Source of the DNA: Deltaproteobacteria bacterium
Lineage (GTDB): Bacteria; JAGRBM01; JAHCIT01
Assembly (NCBI GenBank): GCA_026129095.1
Contig: JAHCIT010000001.1
Coordinates: 58,245-122,244 of the forward strand
Length of the DNA stretch: 64,000 nt
Direction: 5' to 3'
In this document: positions 43,799 to 64,000 of the stretch, piece by piece
How the letters are laid out: each line of letters begins with the position of its first letter
Numbering within the stretch: position 1 is the stretch's first letter
Position numbers and translations under genes: made by a program
The notes under the pieces: model-generated
What the model saw: only the letters and a program-made list of their open reading frames with translations
Databases searched by the model: none
What the model was told of the DNA's origin: nothing

Positions 43799-44437
43799 TC
43801 AGGCCGCTGCCCGCTTCTCCACGCCTTCCAGCGCATCCTGCACAATGACCAGATGCTCGTACTTGAGCACGTCATAGGGGTTCAGGCCCGCCACCGGCAG
43901 CACCTTAACGCCCGGAATGTTCCGTGCCGCCAGCGTGAGCTTCCCGTCGAGCTCCGCCGTCACGAACAGCACCGTGCCAGCAAGCCCCAGTTCCCCGATC
44001 ACCGCCTGCACATGCCGGGTCTTCACTTCCGGCAGGGGCACCGACTCGACGACAACGAGCTTTCCATCCTGCTGCTTGCTGGCGAGCACGCCCGCCAGAG
44101 CCAGCTTGGCCTCCTGGCGGTTGACCCGCTTCTCATAGCTGCGGGGCAGCGGACCGAAGGCCGCGCCGCCGCCCACCCATACGGGCGAGCGGGTCGAACC
44201 GGGACGGGCACGGCCCGTGCCCTTCTGCTTGTAGGGCTTGCGGCCACCGCCACGCACCTCTCCCCGCCGCTTGGTCTTGTGGGTTCCGCGACGCCTTGAG
44301 GCGAGCTGTGCCGTCACCACCTGGTGAATCACGCCCTTGCGGGGTTTTGCCGCGGCGATCTTCTCGCCGAGGCCCGCGCCCTTGACGGCCTTCACGCCGG
44401 CAGCCGGCTTCGCCTTCTTTGCTTTCTTTTCTGCCAC
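43799..44437 (-). CDS. rplD: 50S ribosomal protein L4
   Basis: 212 residues from GTG 44437, with GGAG 9 bases upstream. A Lys/Ala-rich lead precedes [62 protein letters not shown], the tunnel loop. In E. coli L4 represses the S10 operon. The gene normally before it, rplC, is missing: only 44 bases separate L4 from rpsJ. Confidence 0.97.
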   Translation of the reverse strand: MAEKKAKKAKPAAGVKAVKGAGLGEKIAAAKPRKGVIHQVVTAQLASRRRGTHKTKRRGEVRGGGRKPYKQKGTGRARPGSTRSPVWVGGGAAFGPLPRSYEKRVNRQEAKLALAGVLASKQQDGKLVVVESVPLPEVKTRHVQAVIGELGLAGTVLFVTAELDGKLTLAARNIPGVKVLPVAGLNPYDVLKYEHLVIVQDALEGVEKRAAA

Positions 44438-44481
44438 GACAGTTTACTCCAGCCGCCGGACCCCATGAGTCCGGAAAGCGG

Positions 44482-44793
44482 TCAGTTGAGCTTGATCTCC
44501 ACGTCCACACCGGCGGCGAGGTCGAGCTTCATCAGCGCGTCCACCGTCTGCGGGGTCGGCTCCAGGATGTCCAGAAGCCGCTTGTGCGTCCGGACCTCGA
44601 ACTGGTCGCGGGATTTCTTGTCACCATGCGGCGAGCGAAGGACGGTGTACTTGTTGATGCGCGTGGGAAGCGGAATAGGCCCCGACACGCGGGCCCCCGT
44701 GCGGCGGGCCGTGTCGAGGATTTCCCGTGCCGACTGGTCGAGCAGTTTGTAGTCAAACGCTTTCAGCCGTATCCGGATCTTCTGCGAATTCAT
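44482..44793 (-). CDS. rpsJ: 30S ribosomal protein S10 / NusE
   Basis: 103 residues: [72 protein letters not shown]10 is part of the 30S head and, as NusE, of the antitermination complex with NusB. It lies 61 bases after the in-frame tuf stop. The frameshifted tuf reading frame would overlap its ATG by four bases. Confidence 0.98.
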   Translation of the reverse strand: MNSQKIRIRLKAFDYKLLDQSAREILDTARRTGARVSGPIPLPTRINKYTVLRSPHGDKKSRDQFEVRTHKRLLDILEPTPQTVDALMKLDLAAGVDVEIKLN

Positions 44794-44854
44794 TTTCTCT
44801 GTCCTTCACTACCTGCTGCGGACTGCCCGCACGTCAGCTCTTCTCTTTCACCAC

Positions 44855-46046
<1,192 letters not shown>

Positions 46047-46085
46047 GGTCGTTCCCTTCTTTTCCTTATCTGGCAAAAGCCCCGG

Positions 46086-48185
46086 CTAGCGGGCCGCGGC
46101 CTGGGCGCCCTGCGCCTTGGCCACAATTTCCTTCTGTATGTTCGGCGGCACCGGCGCGTAGTGCGAGAACTGCATCGTGTAGCTGCCGCGTCCCTGGGTC
46201 GCCGATCGGAGATCCGTCGAGTAGCCGAACATCTCGCTCAGGGGCACGTCCGCCGTCACCACCTGCATGCCGCTGCGTGGCGTCGTCTGCTTGATCATCC
46301 CGCGGCGGCTGTTCAGGTCGCCGATCACGCCACCCATGTAGTCTTCTGGCACAATCACCTCGACGGCCATAATGGGTTCCAGGATTTGGGGACCGGCACT
46401 GGTGCCGGCTTCCTTGAACGCCATCGAGCCGGCGATGCGGAACGAGAGCTCGTCCGAATCGACGTCATGGTAGGAACCATCGAACAGCGTCACCTTGACG
46501 TCCACCACCGGATATCCGGCGATGATGCCGCGCGTGAGCGCCTCGGCAATGCCCTTGTCCACGGCCGGGATGTACTCGCGGGGAACGACACCACCCTTGA
46601 TGTTGTCAATGAATTCGTAGCCCTTGCCCGGATCGTTGGGTTCCAGATTGATCCACACATGGCCATACTTGCCCCGGCCACCCGTCTGGCGGACGAACTT
46701 GCCTTCGGCCTCGGCGGCCTTGGTGATCGATTCGCGGTAGGCCACCTGGGGCTTGCCCACATTCGACTCGACCTTGAACTCGCGCCGGAGCCGGTCGACG
46801 ATGATTTCGAGGTGCAGCTCGCCCATGCCGCCAATCAGGGTCTGGGCGGTTTCCTCATCCGTGCGGATACGGAACGAGGGATCCTCGGTGGCGAGCTTCT
46901 GGAGACCCACGCCCAGCTTCTCCTGGTCGGCCTTGGTCTTGGGCTCGATGGCGATCCAGATCACGGGCTCCGGGAAATCCATCGCCTCCAGGAGGACCGG
47001 CTTGTTCGCGTCGCAGATCGTGTGGCCGGTGATCGTGTCGCGCAGGCCCACGGCGGCCGCGATGTCACCGGCGTACACTTCCTTGATCTCCTCGCGCTTG
47101 TTGGCGTGCATCTTGAGGAGACGTCCGATACGCTGGGTCTGTCCGGTCTTGGAGTTCAGGATGGTGTCGCCGGAGTTCAGCTTCCCCGAATACACGCGGA
47201 AGAACGTGAGCTGGCCGACGTAGGGATCGTTGATGATCTTGAAGGCGAGCGCGGCGAATGGCTCGTTGTCGTCGGGTTTGCGCTCCAGCACGTTCTCCGG
47301 CTTCCCCGGCTCGGTGCCCTTGATCGGGGGAATGTCGAGCGGCGACGGCAGGTAGTCCACCACCGCATCCAGCATCGGCTGCACGCCCTTGTTCTTGAAG
47401 GCCGTCCCGCAGATCACGAGGAAGAGCTTCATCCCGATGCAAACACGCCGCAGGGCGGCCTTGAGCTCCGGAACCGTGACTTCCTTGCCCTCCAGGTACT
47501 TGTCCGCAATGACGTCATCGACGTCCGCGACGGCCTCGATCAGCTTGTCGCGCCATTCCTGGGCCTGGTCCTTGAGATTGTCCGGGATCGGGCCGACGAT
47601 GTATTCGGCGCCCATCGTCTCGTCCTTGTAGGTAATGCTTCGCATCTCGACGAGATCGACGACGCCAATGAACTTGTCCTCGGCCCCGATCGGGATCTGG
47701 ATCGCCGCTGGACGGGCGCCCAGCTTGGTCTTGATCTCGTCGACAACGTTGAAGAAGTCGGCTCCCACGCGGTCCATCTTGTTGACGAAGGCAATTCGGG
47801 GGACCCGGTATTTGTCGGCCTGCCGCCAGACGGTTTCCGACTGCGGCTGCACACCGGCAACAGCGCAAAACACGGCGCAGGCGCCGTCCAGCACTTTCAG
47901 CGACCGCTCGACCTCGATGGTAAAGTCCACGTGTCCGGGCGTGTCGATGATGTTGAGGCGGTGGTCCTTCCAGAAAGCGGTCGTCGCGGCCGAGGTGATC
48001 GTGATGCCGCGTTCCTGCTCCTGCTCCATGTAGTCCATAGTGGCCGTGCCTTCATGGACTTCGCCGATCTTGTAGTTGACGCCCGTGTAGAACAGCACAC
48101 GCTCGGTCGCAGTAGTCTTGCCGGCATCAATGTGCGCCATGATGCCGAAGTTCCGGTAGCGTTCGAGCGGTGCGGTGCGTGCCAA
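46086..48185 (-). CDS. fusA: elongation factor G, TTG start
   Basis: 699 residues. The first codon is TTG at 48185 ([24 protein letters not shown] follows), with GGAG seven bases upstream; no ATG fits. G motifs [18 protein letters not shown] and [10 protein letters not shown] are intact, and domains II-V follow with [14 protein letters not shown] and [21 protein letters not shown] segments. The C terminus has [15 protein letters not shown]. Drives translocation with GTP. In the str operon, 52 bases after rpsG and 39 bases before tuf. Confidence 0.98.
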   Translation of the reverse strand: MARTAPLERYRNFGIMAHIDAGKTTATERVLFYTGVNYKIGEVHEGTATMDYMEQEQERGITITSAATTAFWKDHRLNIIDTPGHVDFTIEVERSLKVLDGACAVFCAVAGVQPQSETVWRQADKYRVPRIAFVNKMDRVGADFFNVVDEIKTKLGARPAAIQIPIGAEDKFIGVVDLVEMRSITYKDETMGAEYIVGPIPDNLKDQAQEWRDKLIEAVADVDDVIADKYLEGKEVTVPELKAALRRVCIGMKLFLVICGTAFKNKGVQPMLDAVVDYLPSPLDIPPIKGTEPGKPENVLERKPDDNEPFAALAFKIINDPYVGQLTFFRVYSGKLNSGDTILNSKTGQTQRIGRLLKMHANKREEIKEVYAGDIAAAVGLRDTITGHTICDANKPVLLEAMDFPEPVIWIAIEPKTKADQEKLGVGLQKLATEDPSFRIRTDEETAQTLIGGMGELHLEIIVDRLRREFKVESNVGKPQVAYRESITKAAEAEGKFVRQTGGRGKYGHVWINLEPNDPGKGYEFIDNIKGGVVPREYIPAVDKGIAEALTRGIIAGYPVVDVKVTLFDGSYHDVDSDELSFRIAGSMAFKEAGTSAGPQILEPIMAVEVIVPEDYMGGVIGDLNSRRGMIKQTTPRSGMQVVTADVPLSEMFGYSTDLRSATQGRGSYTMQFSHYAPVPPNIQKEIVAKAQGAQAAAR

Positions 48186-48237
48186 GTGCTGACTCCTGAT
48201 CGTTGGGAAGGAAGCGGGTATGCCCTAAATGGGCCGA

Positions 48238-48708
48238 CTACCAGCGGTAATGGGAGAACGCCTTGTTGGCATCCGCCATCTTGTGTGTATCTTCGCGCTT
48301 CTTGACGGCGTTTCCGCGGTTGGCGGCCGCGTCCATGATCTCGGCGGCGAGTTTCTCGCGCATGGACCTGCCCGAACGGCTGCTCGCGTAATCGATGATC
48401 CAGCGCATCCCCAGCGATGTGCGGCGCTCGGGACGAACCTCCACCGGTACCTGGTAGGTTGAACCGCCAACACGGCGGCTCTTCACTTCCACGGCGGGGC
48501 GCACGTTATCGAGCGCCTTGCGGAACAGTTCCAGGGGATCCTGGCCGCTCTTCTGGCTGATCTGCTCGAAGCAGCCGTATACGATGGATTCGGCCACGGA
48601 CTTCTTGCCGTCCACCATGATCGTGTTCACGAAGCGCGTGACGATCTGACTGTGATAAACCGGGTCCGCCAGGACCTCGCGCCGGGCGGCGCGTGCTTTC
48701 CTTGCCAT
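48238..48708 (-). CDS. rpsG: 30S ribosomal protein S7
   Basis: 156 residues: the core [30 protein letters not shown], then [30 protein letters not shown] and [17 protein letters not shown] helices, ending [13 protein letters not shown]7 organises the 3' domain of 16S rRNA; in E. coli it represses the str operon. Confidence 0.98.
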   Translation of the reverse strand: MARKARAARREVLADPVYHSQIVTRFVNTIMVDGKKSVAESIVYGCFEQISQKSGQDPLELFRKALDNVRPAVEVKSRRVGGSTYQVPVEVRPERRTSLGMRWIIDYASSRSGRSMREKLAAEIMDAAANRGNAVKKREDTHKMADANKAFSHYRW

Positions 48709-48842
48709 GGTTACCTCGACTCAAGCGGCGGTCCGGCCGGCCACGTCCGGCTCAGTTCCGCCTCGCCTTTGTTTTCAGGGCCTGAAGTCCCGCTCTCCAT
48801 GAGCCGGACCCGTGCCGTGAATGTCCTTTCCTCTAAGGGGCC

Positions 48843-49214
<372 letters not shown>

Positions 49215-49389
49215 CGCTCGTTATCCGTTCTCTGACATTCCGTTTATGGAGGTGTCCTTCCGGACACACATCCGGGGCCAGCCACCGGTTTTCCACCGGT
49301 CGGGCTACCCTCTCAACTCCCTGTAATTACAGGGATTTTCTGCCTGATAATCCCACCACCAAGGCGGATTCCCCACCAAGGGAGCCCCG
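49215..49389 (-). promoter_or_regulatory. rpsL leader with strong dyads
   Basis: The roughly 170-base leader of the str transcript contains an 18-bp perfect palindrome at 49318-49335 (TCCCTGTAATTACAGGGA), a CCGGTGG/ACCGG hairpin at about 49281-49300 and GTGTCC-GGAA-GGACAC near 49252-49267. No T run follows them. They could serve protein or antitermination control; no known leader is recognised. Confidence 0.4.
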
Positions 49390-49418
49390 CTTATAGCCGG
49401 AAGCCCCTACCCCGTCAA
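49390..49418 (-). promoter_or_regulatory. str operon promoter
   Basis: On the minus strand TTGACG (plus 49413-49418) and TATAAG (plus 49390-49395) separated by exactly 17 bases, both good sigma70-type matches, about 175 bases before rpsL. It lies just downstream of the rpoC terminator. Confidence 0.75.
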
Positions 49419-49475
49419 GAACCTTTCTGGAACTATGACGCGGAGCGGCCGGAATGCCCGCCGGAGTATGAAAAA

Positions 49476-49507
49476 ACCGGCCCGCCGGGTCGTTCCGGCA
49501 GGCCGGT
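49476..49507 (-). terminator. intrinsic terminator of the rpoBC operon
   Basis: ACCGGCC (49476-49482) pairs with GGCCGGT (49501-49507) and inner CCGG pairs with CCGG; on the minus strand the stem is followed by six T. It begins 24 bases after the rpoC stop. Confidence 0.85.
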
Positions 49508-49530
49508 CAGGCAGTCCAGATCACACAAAA

Positions 49531-53688
<4,158 letters not shown>

Positions 53689-53759
53689 CGGGTCTCTCCT
53701 GGGTTCGGGCAGTTACCGGATATCCGTATCCGCGGGTGCCGTGCCGTTCGTCTCTAAAA

Positions 53760-58709
<4,950 letters not shown>

Positions 58710-58918
58710 CCGTGATGCTCCTGATCCGGTCCCGCCGCTCTTCTGCACGAGGGCGTCCGGTCACTTCTGGTTGTCGTTCGCGCTTCCCGCGGAGTTTCCA
58801 GGGGTTCGCTCCCGCATTGGGGCCGGGAGCCGGGTGAGTGCGAGACTTGCGGTCCGGTTTTCAGGCGGGGCCGCAAGCCCCATGCACCCGTTTCATCTGC
58901 TGAAGGACGTCCGTGAAA

Positions 58919-59302
58919 CTACTTCAGTTCCACCTGAGCGCCTTCGGCCTCGAGCTTCTTCTTCATAGTTTCAGCCTCGTCCTTCTTCACGCCTTCTTTA
59001 ACGGTCTTGGGCGCGCCATCGACGAGATCCTTGGCTTCCTTGAGACCGAGTTGCGTCAGTTCGCGGACGACCTTGATCACGTTGATCTTCTTGTCGCCTG
59101 CGGCCTTCAGGATCACGTCAAACGTGTCCTTCACCTCGGCTGCCGCGGCGCCTGCCGCCGGGGCACCCGCCGCAGCCACGGCCACCGGAGCCGCCGCCGA
59201 GACGCCGAACGCCTCCTCAATCTTCTTCACCAGGTCGGCCACTTCCATGAGCGGCTTGACCTTAAGAGCTTCCACGATCTGTTCATTACTGAGAGCTGAC
59301 AT
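58919..59302 (-). CDS. rplL: 50S ribosomal protein L7/L12
   Basis: 127 residues. The N-terminal dimer domain [31 protein letters not shown], an Ala/Pro hinge, and the factor-binding C-terminal domain [50 protein letters not shown] are intact. Present in several copies on the stalk. It precedes rpoB by 209 bases; that gap holds a possible CTTGCGG/CCGCAAG hairpin but no clear attenuator. Confidence 0.98.
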   Translation of the reverse strand: MSALSNEQIVEALKVKPLMEVADLVKKIEEAFGVSAAAPVAVAAAGAPAAGAAAAEVKDTFDVILKAAGDKKINVIKVVRELTQLGLKEAKDLVDGAPKTVKEGVKKDEAETMKKKLEAEGAQVELK

Positions 59303-59421
59303 GAGTTGTACTACCTTTTTTTATCTGTCTGGGCGCCGGATACCCGCGGGTTTCACGGCGCGAACCTTTGTTCATCCATGCTTCGTTCGATATGCGCTTT
59401 CCCGGAAGCCGCCCCGGCGAA

Positions 59422-59952
59422 TCAACCGCCGGCGGCCGCCTTCTGGACGCGTACCTGTTCCATCGCCCGTACGAGCTGCCCGGCCACATCCTTCAGTGCG
59501 CAGGCGAGGTTGGTCGCCGGTGCATTGAGGGAGCCCAGCATCTTCGCGATGAGTTCTTCCTTGGGCGGCATCTTCGAGAGCGTTTCCACTTCAGCGATGC
59601 TGAGCAGACGCCCTTCGAACACACCGGCCACTATCTTCATCTTCACGCCTTCGGCCTTGGCGGCCTTTACGACGGCTTTCAGATGCGCCACCGGGTCGGT
59701 GCTCGAATACGAGATGCCCGTCGGTCCGGTAAGGCTGTCCGACAACGCTTCCATCGGCGTGCCCTTGATGGCCCGCCGCGCAAGCGTGTTCTTGACCACG
59801 CGGAATTTACCCGCGTTCTGCCGGATTTCCCGGCGGAGCACGGTTACTTCCGACACCGGCATACCCAGATTCTGGGTCACCACGGCCGACTGCACGTCTT
59901 TGAACTCCTGCACGAGTTCCTGGATCAGAGAGTCTTTGTCTGTCTTGTTCAT
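59422..59952 (-). CDS. rplJ: 50S ribosomal protein L10
   Basis: 176 residues: an N-terminal domain with LRREIRQNAGKFRVVKNTLARRAIKGTPMEALSDSLTGPTGI, then the C-terminal helices that bind L7/L12 dimers. It anchors the stalk. A long leader lies upstream (59953-60324), as in other bacteria where L10 with L7/L12 represses its own translation. Confidence 0.96.
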   Translation of the reverse strand: MNKTDKDSLIQELVQEFKDVQSAVVTQNLGMPVSEVTVLRREIRQNAGKFRVVKNTLARRAIKGTPMEALSDSLTGPTGISYSSTDPVAHLKAVVKAAKAEGVKMKIVAGVFEGRLLSIAEVETLSKMPPKEELIAKMLGSLNAPATNLACALKDVAGQLVRAMEQVRVQKAAAGG

Positions 59953-60324
59953 ATTCTTGCTGGCTTTCTCCTTTCTCCTCGCGGGACGAGGGGCATTTGG
60001 CGTCGTTTCCCGCCCGGTCCCGCGATCTCAGAACGCTGGAAGCCAGATCAAACGTCCATAAACACAGACGCCGCTGTGTCTTCGCATTTCTCGGCAGGCG
60101 AGGGGTTCTCTTCCCCCTCATTAGAGCGTGAGTCTCACGCCGCCTGCTGTCTTCGACACGCGAACACAAGCGGAAAATTACACATTCGCTCCGGCCTCAG
60201 CCGCTCAGGACTGCCGCCGGCGCTTTATGCTCTAGATTGTGCTGCCCTGTTCTCCTGTCATCAGTCCTAACGGGTTCATGGGGCCGCCCGGCCGGCAGGC
60301 CGGGCAAAAACTTGCCGCTTCAGG
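59953..60324 (-). promoter_or_regulatory. rplA-rplJ intergenic leader, probable L10 autoregulatory region
   Basis: A 372-base gap with no gene, unlike the tight spacing elsewhere in the block. It holds GCCCGGCC-GGCA-GGCCGGGC at 60286-60305 just after rplA, and GCGTGAG/CTCACGC at 60126-60140, then AAAGGAGAAAG before rplJ. Position and length fit the L10 leader; I did not identify the conserved core with certainty. Confidence 0.45.
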
Positions 60325-61029
60325 TCAGGCCGCTTCCGCAACGCCGCGGGCGAAGGCCGGATTCAGCCGGATCCCTGGCCCCATCGTCGTCGTGAGACTG
60401 ACCGTTTTTACGTATATTCCCTTGGCGCTTGCCGGCTTCACCTTGTTCAGGAGATCGATGAGCGCCATGACGTTGTCATGAAGCTGCTCGACCGACATCG
60501 AGACCCGGCCCACCGAAAAGTGCACGATACCGGCCTTGTCGACCTTGTATTCGCGCTTGCCCGAACGCAGTTCGCTAACAGCACCCGCCACGTCCATCGT
60601 GACCGTGCCGAGCTTGGGATTCGGCATCAGACCCCGGGGACCGAGGATCTTTCCGATCCGGCCTACCTTGCCCATCATGTCTGGCGTAGCGACGGCGGCG
60701 TCGAACTCGAGCCAGCCTTCCGATATCTTCTTCACCAGTTCATCGTCGCCCGCGTCAACGGCGCCGGCCTTGGTGGCCTCAGCCGCTTTGTCGGGCTTTG
60801 CGAACACGACAACACGGACTTCCTTGCCGCCGCCATGGGGCAGCTTGATCATTCCGCGGATGTTCTGGTCAGCCTGCTTGGGGTCGACTCCCAGCCGGAC
60901 GGCGATATCCACCGAAGCGTCGAACTTGCTGGGCGAGGTCGACTTGGCGAGCGCGACCGCCTCTTCCAGCGAGTACTGCTTCTCGCTATCGACCTTCTTC
61001 TGGAATTCCCGGTATTTCTTTCCGGCCAT
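60325..61029 (-). CDS. rplA: 50S ribosomal protein L1
   Basis: 234 residues from ATG 61029. KYREFQKKVDSEKQYSLEEAVALAKSTSPSKFDASVDIAVRLGVDPKQADQNIRG, then DDLVKKI-like and MGKVGRIGKILGPRGLMPNPKLGTVT, the L1 signature. The in-frame ATG/GTG at 61137 overlaps rplK and lacks conservation. L1 forms the mobile stalk at the E site and in E. coli represses rplK-rplA. Confidence 0.97.
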   Translation of the reverse strand: MAGKKYREFQKKVDSEKQYSLEEAVALAKSTSPSKFDASVDIAVRLGVDPKQADQNIRGMIKLPHGGGKEVRVVVFAKPDKAAEATKAGAVDAGDDELVKKISEGWLEFDAAVATPDMMGKVGRIGKILGPRGLMPNPKLGTVTMDVAGAVSELRSGKREYKVDKAGIVHFSVGRVSMSVEQLHDNVMALIDLLNKVKPASAKGIYVKTVSLTTTMGPGIRLNPAFARGVAEAA

Positions 61030-61133
61030 GAGTATCAGCTCTCCTTTGGCTTGGCGGTCCCAGCGCGGCGGCCTTCTGGCCGTTCCGCTCCCGCGGTTTT
61101 CCTGTTCCTGGCCCCGGTAACCGGAGACAGCAA

Positions 61134-61565
61134 TCAACCCTCGACCGTGAGCCCCATGCTCCTGGCAGTACCCTCGATCGTGCGGGTCGCGGCCTCAATA
61201 TCGGTCGTGTTGAGATCGGGCATCTTGCGCTCGGCAATCTCGCGGAGCTGCTTGCGCGTCACCGAGCCGACCTTGACCTTGTTGGGGGTAGCCGACCCTT
61301 TCGGGATCTTGGCCACCTTCATCAGCAGCGAGGCCGCCGGCGGGGTCTTCAGGATGAAAGTGAATGAGCGGTCCTGATAGATGGTGATGACAACCGGGAT
61401 AATGATGTCTTCCTTCATCATCGCCTGGGTTGCCGCGTTGAACTGCTTGCAGAACTCCTGGATATTCACGCCGTGCTGGCCGAGTGCCGGCCCCACCGGC
61501 GGAGCCGGATTCGCCTTGCCGGCCGGAATCTGCAATTTGACCTGACCGGTGACCTTCTTCGCCAT
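61134..61565 (-). CDS. rplK: 50S ribosomal protein L11
   Basis: 143 residues: [46 protein letters not shown], then the C-terminal RNA-binding [27 protein letters not shown]. It binds the GTPase-associated centre of 23S rRNA and is needed for RelA activation. First gene of the L11-L1 unit, 136 bases after nusG. Confidence 0.98.
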   Translation of the reverse strand: MAKKVTGQVKLQIPAGKANPAPPVGPALGQHGVNIQEFCKQFNAATQAMMKEDIIIPVVITIYQDRSFTFILKTPPAASLLMKVAKIPKGSATPNKVKVGSVTRKQLREIAERKMPDLNTTDIEAATRTIEGTARSMGLTVEG

Positions 61566-61640
61566 CGCCCAAAACCTCTAGTAATAACAGTAAGTTAACT
61601 ATCCTGAGCCTGCGGGACCACCCCGCATAAGGAGCGCATC

Positions 61641-61667
61641 TCTATAAGGATGCTTGCGGGAAGTCAA
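61641..61667 (-). promoter_or_regulatory. candidate rplK promoter
   Basis: On the minus strand TTGACT (plus 61662-61667) with TATAGA (plus 61641-61646; spacer 15) or TAGAGA two bases further (spacer 17). About 75 bases before rplK, in the only gap with promoter-like sequence in this stretch. Confidence 0.45.
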
Positions 61668-61701
61668 GACCGGGGCATGCACTACCCCGCGGCCCGTCCC
61701 G

Positions 61702-62295
61702 TCAGGCCCGTTCCACCTGCATCAGATCGAGTTCGACCGGCGTTGCCCGGCCAAAAATCGATACCAGAACCTTGACCTTGCCGCGATCGGGACGGAACTC
61801 GTCGACGATACCGGTAAAGTTGGCGAAGGGGCCCTCGACCACGCGGATATTCTCGCCCTTTTCAAAGGACTTGAGCACCGTGGGCTTTTCGGCCGCCTCG
61901 GTCATCTGCGCCGTGAGCCGCTGGACCTCTTCCTCGGTCACAGCCGGAATGTCGAGCGGATTCTGCGGCGCGCCACCCACCCGGGCGGCTCCCACGAAAC
62001 CGGTGATCTTGGGCGTGTCCATGACCAGATGCCAGGTCTGCTGGCTCATTTCCATCTGGACCAGAATATACCCCGGCAGGAACTTGCGGTGGGAGGTCTT
62101 CTTCTTGCCCGTGCCCTTGACGGTCTCGACCACCTTTTCCTGCGGGACCAGCACGTCTCCGAACTTGTCCTCTACATGGTATGCCTTGATACGCTCCAGA
62201 AGGGCTTTCTGGGCCTTCATTTCAAAGCCCGTGCTGGTATGTACGACGTACCACCGGAGATTGGGGTTCTTCGGCCGGGAGGTTTCTTCACTCAT
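61702..62295 (-). CDS. nusG: transcription termination/antitermination protein NusG
   Basis: 197 residues. The NGN domain WYVVHTSTGFEMKAQKALLERI and FLPGYILVQMEMSQQTWHLVMDTPKITGFVG, then the KOW domain GENIRVVEGPFANFTGIVDEFRPDRGKVKVLVSIFGRATPVELDL. It binds RNA polymerase at the clamp and links it with Rho or S10. Follows secE by 49 bases. Confidence 0.98.
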   Translation of the reverse strand: MSEETSRPKNPNLRWYVVHTSTGFEMKAQKALLERIKAYHVEDKFGDVLVPQEKVVETVKGTGKKKTSHRKFLPGYILVQMEMSQQTWHLVMDTPKITGFVGAARVGGAPQNPLDIPAVTEEEVQRLTAQMTEAAEKPTVLKSFEKGENIRVVEGPFANFTGIVDEFRPDRGKVKVLVSIFGRATPVELDLMQVERA

Positions 62296-62344
62296 GATTG
62301 CACCTTGACTGGGGCCTGCCTTGCAGGCTTCCGGCCCCCTTCCC

Positions 62345-62569
62345 CTACCGGATCAGCCAGCCGAGGAGCCGGGAAAAAATGAAATCCGCAGTGCCCAGCA
62401 GCGTCGTGCAGATGGCGATAAAGACGACCACGACCCAGGTTGCCTGCTTCACGGTTTCCGCGGCAGGCCACTCAATGAGCTTTCGCTCCTCCCACGTATC
62501 CTCGAGGAATTCCACCAGCTCGGGGACCGTGCCCCGGCCTTCCTTCTGCTGTTCAGCACCTGCTGCCAT
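62345..62569 (-). CDS. secE: protein translocase subunit SecE
   Basis: 74 residues. A short charged lead precedes VEFLEDTWEERKLIEWPAAETVKQATWVVVVFIAICTTLLGTADFIFSRLLGW: amphipathic helix then one TM segment, the minimal bacterial SecE. It clamps SecY. Located between tRNA-Trp and nusG as usual. Confidence 0.93.
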   Translation of the reverse strand: MAAGAEQQKEGRGTVPELVEFLEDTWEERKLIEWPAAETVKQATWVVVVFIAICTTLLGTADFIFSRLLGWLIR

Positions 62570-62634
62570 GACTGTTCACCGTTCCTCGCCGCCCTGGCCA
62601 GCGGCCTCTTTGCCGCTCCGGGGACCTTAAATGC

Positions 62635-62710
62635 TGGCGGGCCAACCAGGACTCGAACCTGGAACCTTCGGATTTGGAATCCGCCGCTCTACCATTGGAG
62701 CTACTGGCCC
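62635..62710 (-). tRNA. tRNA-Trp (anticodon CCA)
   Basis: A full 76-base cloverleaf on the minus strand. Acceptor GGGCCAG pairs with TTGGCCC (one G-T pair), anticodon arm GGATT-CCA-AATCC, T arm GTTCGAGTC, discriminator G and encoded CCA (62635-62637). It lies between rpmG and secE, the common bacterial position. Confidence 0.95.
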
Positions 62711-62769
62711 ACATGAAAGTTCCGGGCGATCCTGTCCCGCTTAGACGCCCCGTCCGGCGGGCGCACGCA

Positions 62770-62952
62770 TCAGTTCTTCTGGTGCGTCTGGATCTTCACT
62801 TCCTTGTGGATCGTATGCTTGCGAAGATGCGGATTGTATTTCCGGATCTCCAGCTTCTCTTTCGTATTGTTGCGGTTCCGGGTGGACACATAGTTGATGT
62901 GCCCGGACTCGGTACAGCGCAATCCCACGTCCATTCTGTGATCAGATGCCAT
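62770..62952 (-). CDS. rpmG: 50S ribosomal protein L33, zinc-free form
   Basis: 60 residues: MASDHRMDVGLRCTESGHINYVSTRNRNNTKEKLEIRKYNPHLRKHTIHKEVK. Backbone like the zinc L33, but only Cys13 of the four ligands is kept; the second and the later pair are Ser, Asn and Leu, so it cannot bind zinc. The ribosome binding site AAGGAG precedes the ATG. Between tuf copy 2 and tRNA-Trp, as usual. Confidence 0.95.
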   Translation of the reverse strand: MASDHRMDVGLRCTESGHINYVSTRNRNNTKEKLEIRKYNPHLRKHTIHKEVKIQTHQKN

Positions 62953-62980
62953 TGGTCTACTCCTTCTTCTCTTTCACCAC

Positions 62981-64000
<1,020 letters not shown>

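Noticed and set aside
44790..44854. C-terminal extension of EF-Tu copy 1 as a real new tail
   Set aside because: The other frame encodes the strictly conserved EF-Tu C terminus up to TAA 44855, so the longer frame is a frameshift artefact.

Overview
The window looks like chromosomal DNA from a GC-rich bacterium of the broad deltaproteobacterial grade (Myxococcota, Desulfobacterota or Binatota-like), probably uncultured. The reasons are the classic ribosomal/RNA-polymerase supercluster, a beta subunit with the proteobacterial-style inserts (E. coli beta-i4 and beta-i9 equivalents), a beta-prime with the SI3 insert in the trigger loop, adk and map between secY and infA, zinc-type S14 and L36, and many GTG/TTG starts. 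The lineage is an inference; no 16S gene is present.

Left part (1-29.8 kb) is accessory and housekeeping metabolism. It starts with the 3' end of a 1-Cys peroxiredoxin, two small membrane proteins and an exported thioredoxin-fold protein. A minus-strand group follows: a GMC-type FAD oxidoreductase, a small partner protein, a probable ECF-transporter T/S fusion with Gly-rich tracts, and a ferritin-like diiron oxygenase. Next come an exported metallo-beta-lactamase-fold hydrolase, a TetR regulator and, divergent from it across a perfect 9-bp inverted repeat, a two-gene operon for a 1205-residue double-ASKHA 'dehydratase activase' and a 2-hydroxyacyl-CoA dehydratase D-like protein. Then a SDR-type epimerase, a membrane hybrid histidine kinase, a K+-independent-type H+-pyrophosphatase, an AddB/AddA-like helicase-nuclease pair (ATGA overlap), a CDP-alcohol phosphatidyltransferase and an Mpo1-like membrane protein.

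Right part (29.8-64 kb) is one long minus-strand block. Read in the direction of transcription it runs tuf (cut by the window end), rpmG, tRNA-Trp, secE, nusG, rplK, rplA, rplJ, rplL, rpoB, rpoC; then rpsL, rpsG, fusA, tuf, rpsJ, rplD, rplW, rplB, rpsS, rplV, rpsC, rplP, rpmC, rpsQ, rplN, rplX, rplE, rpsZ, rpsH, rplF, rplR, rpsE, rpmD, rplO, secY, adk, map, infA, rpmJ, rpsM, rpsK, rpoA, rplQ. Intrinsic terminators are visible after rpoC and after rplQ, and good sigma70-like promoters before rpsL and rplK.

The most unusual things here are: (1) an in-frame insertion of about 275 residues in RpoB, just before the rifampicin region, making the subunit 1649 residues; (2) absence of rplC between rpsJ and rplD, and of rpsD between rpsK and rpoA; (3) a one-base frameshift in one of two clearly diverged tuf copies; (4) the TetR-linked activase/dehydratase system with a textbook operator; and (5) the T/S-fused ECF-like permease. 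Many very long antisense reading frames exist because of high GC and were discarded.
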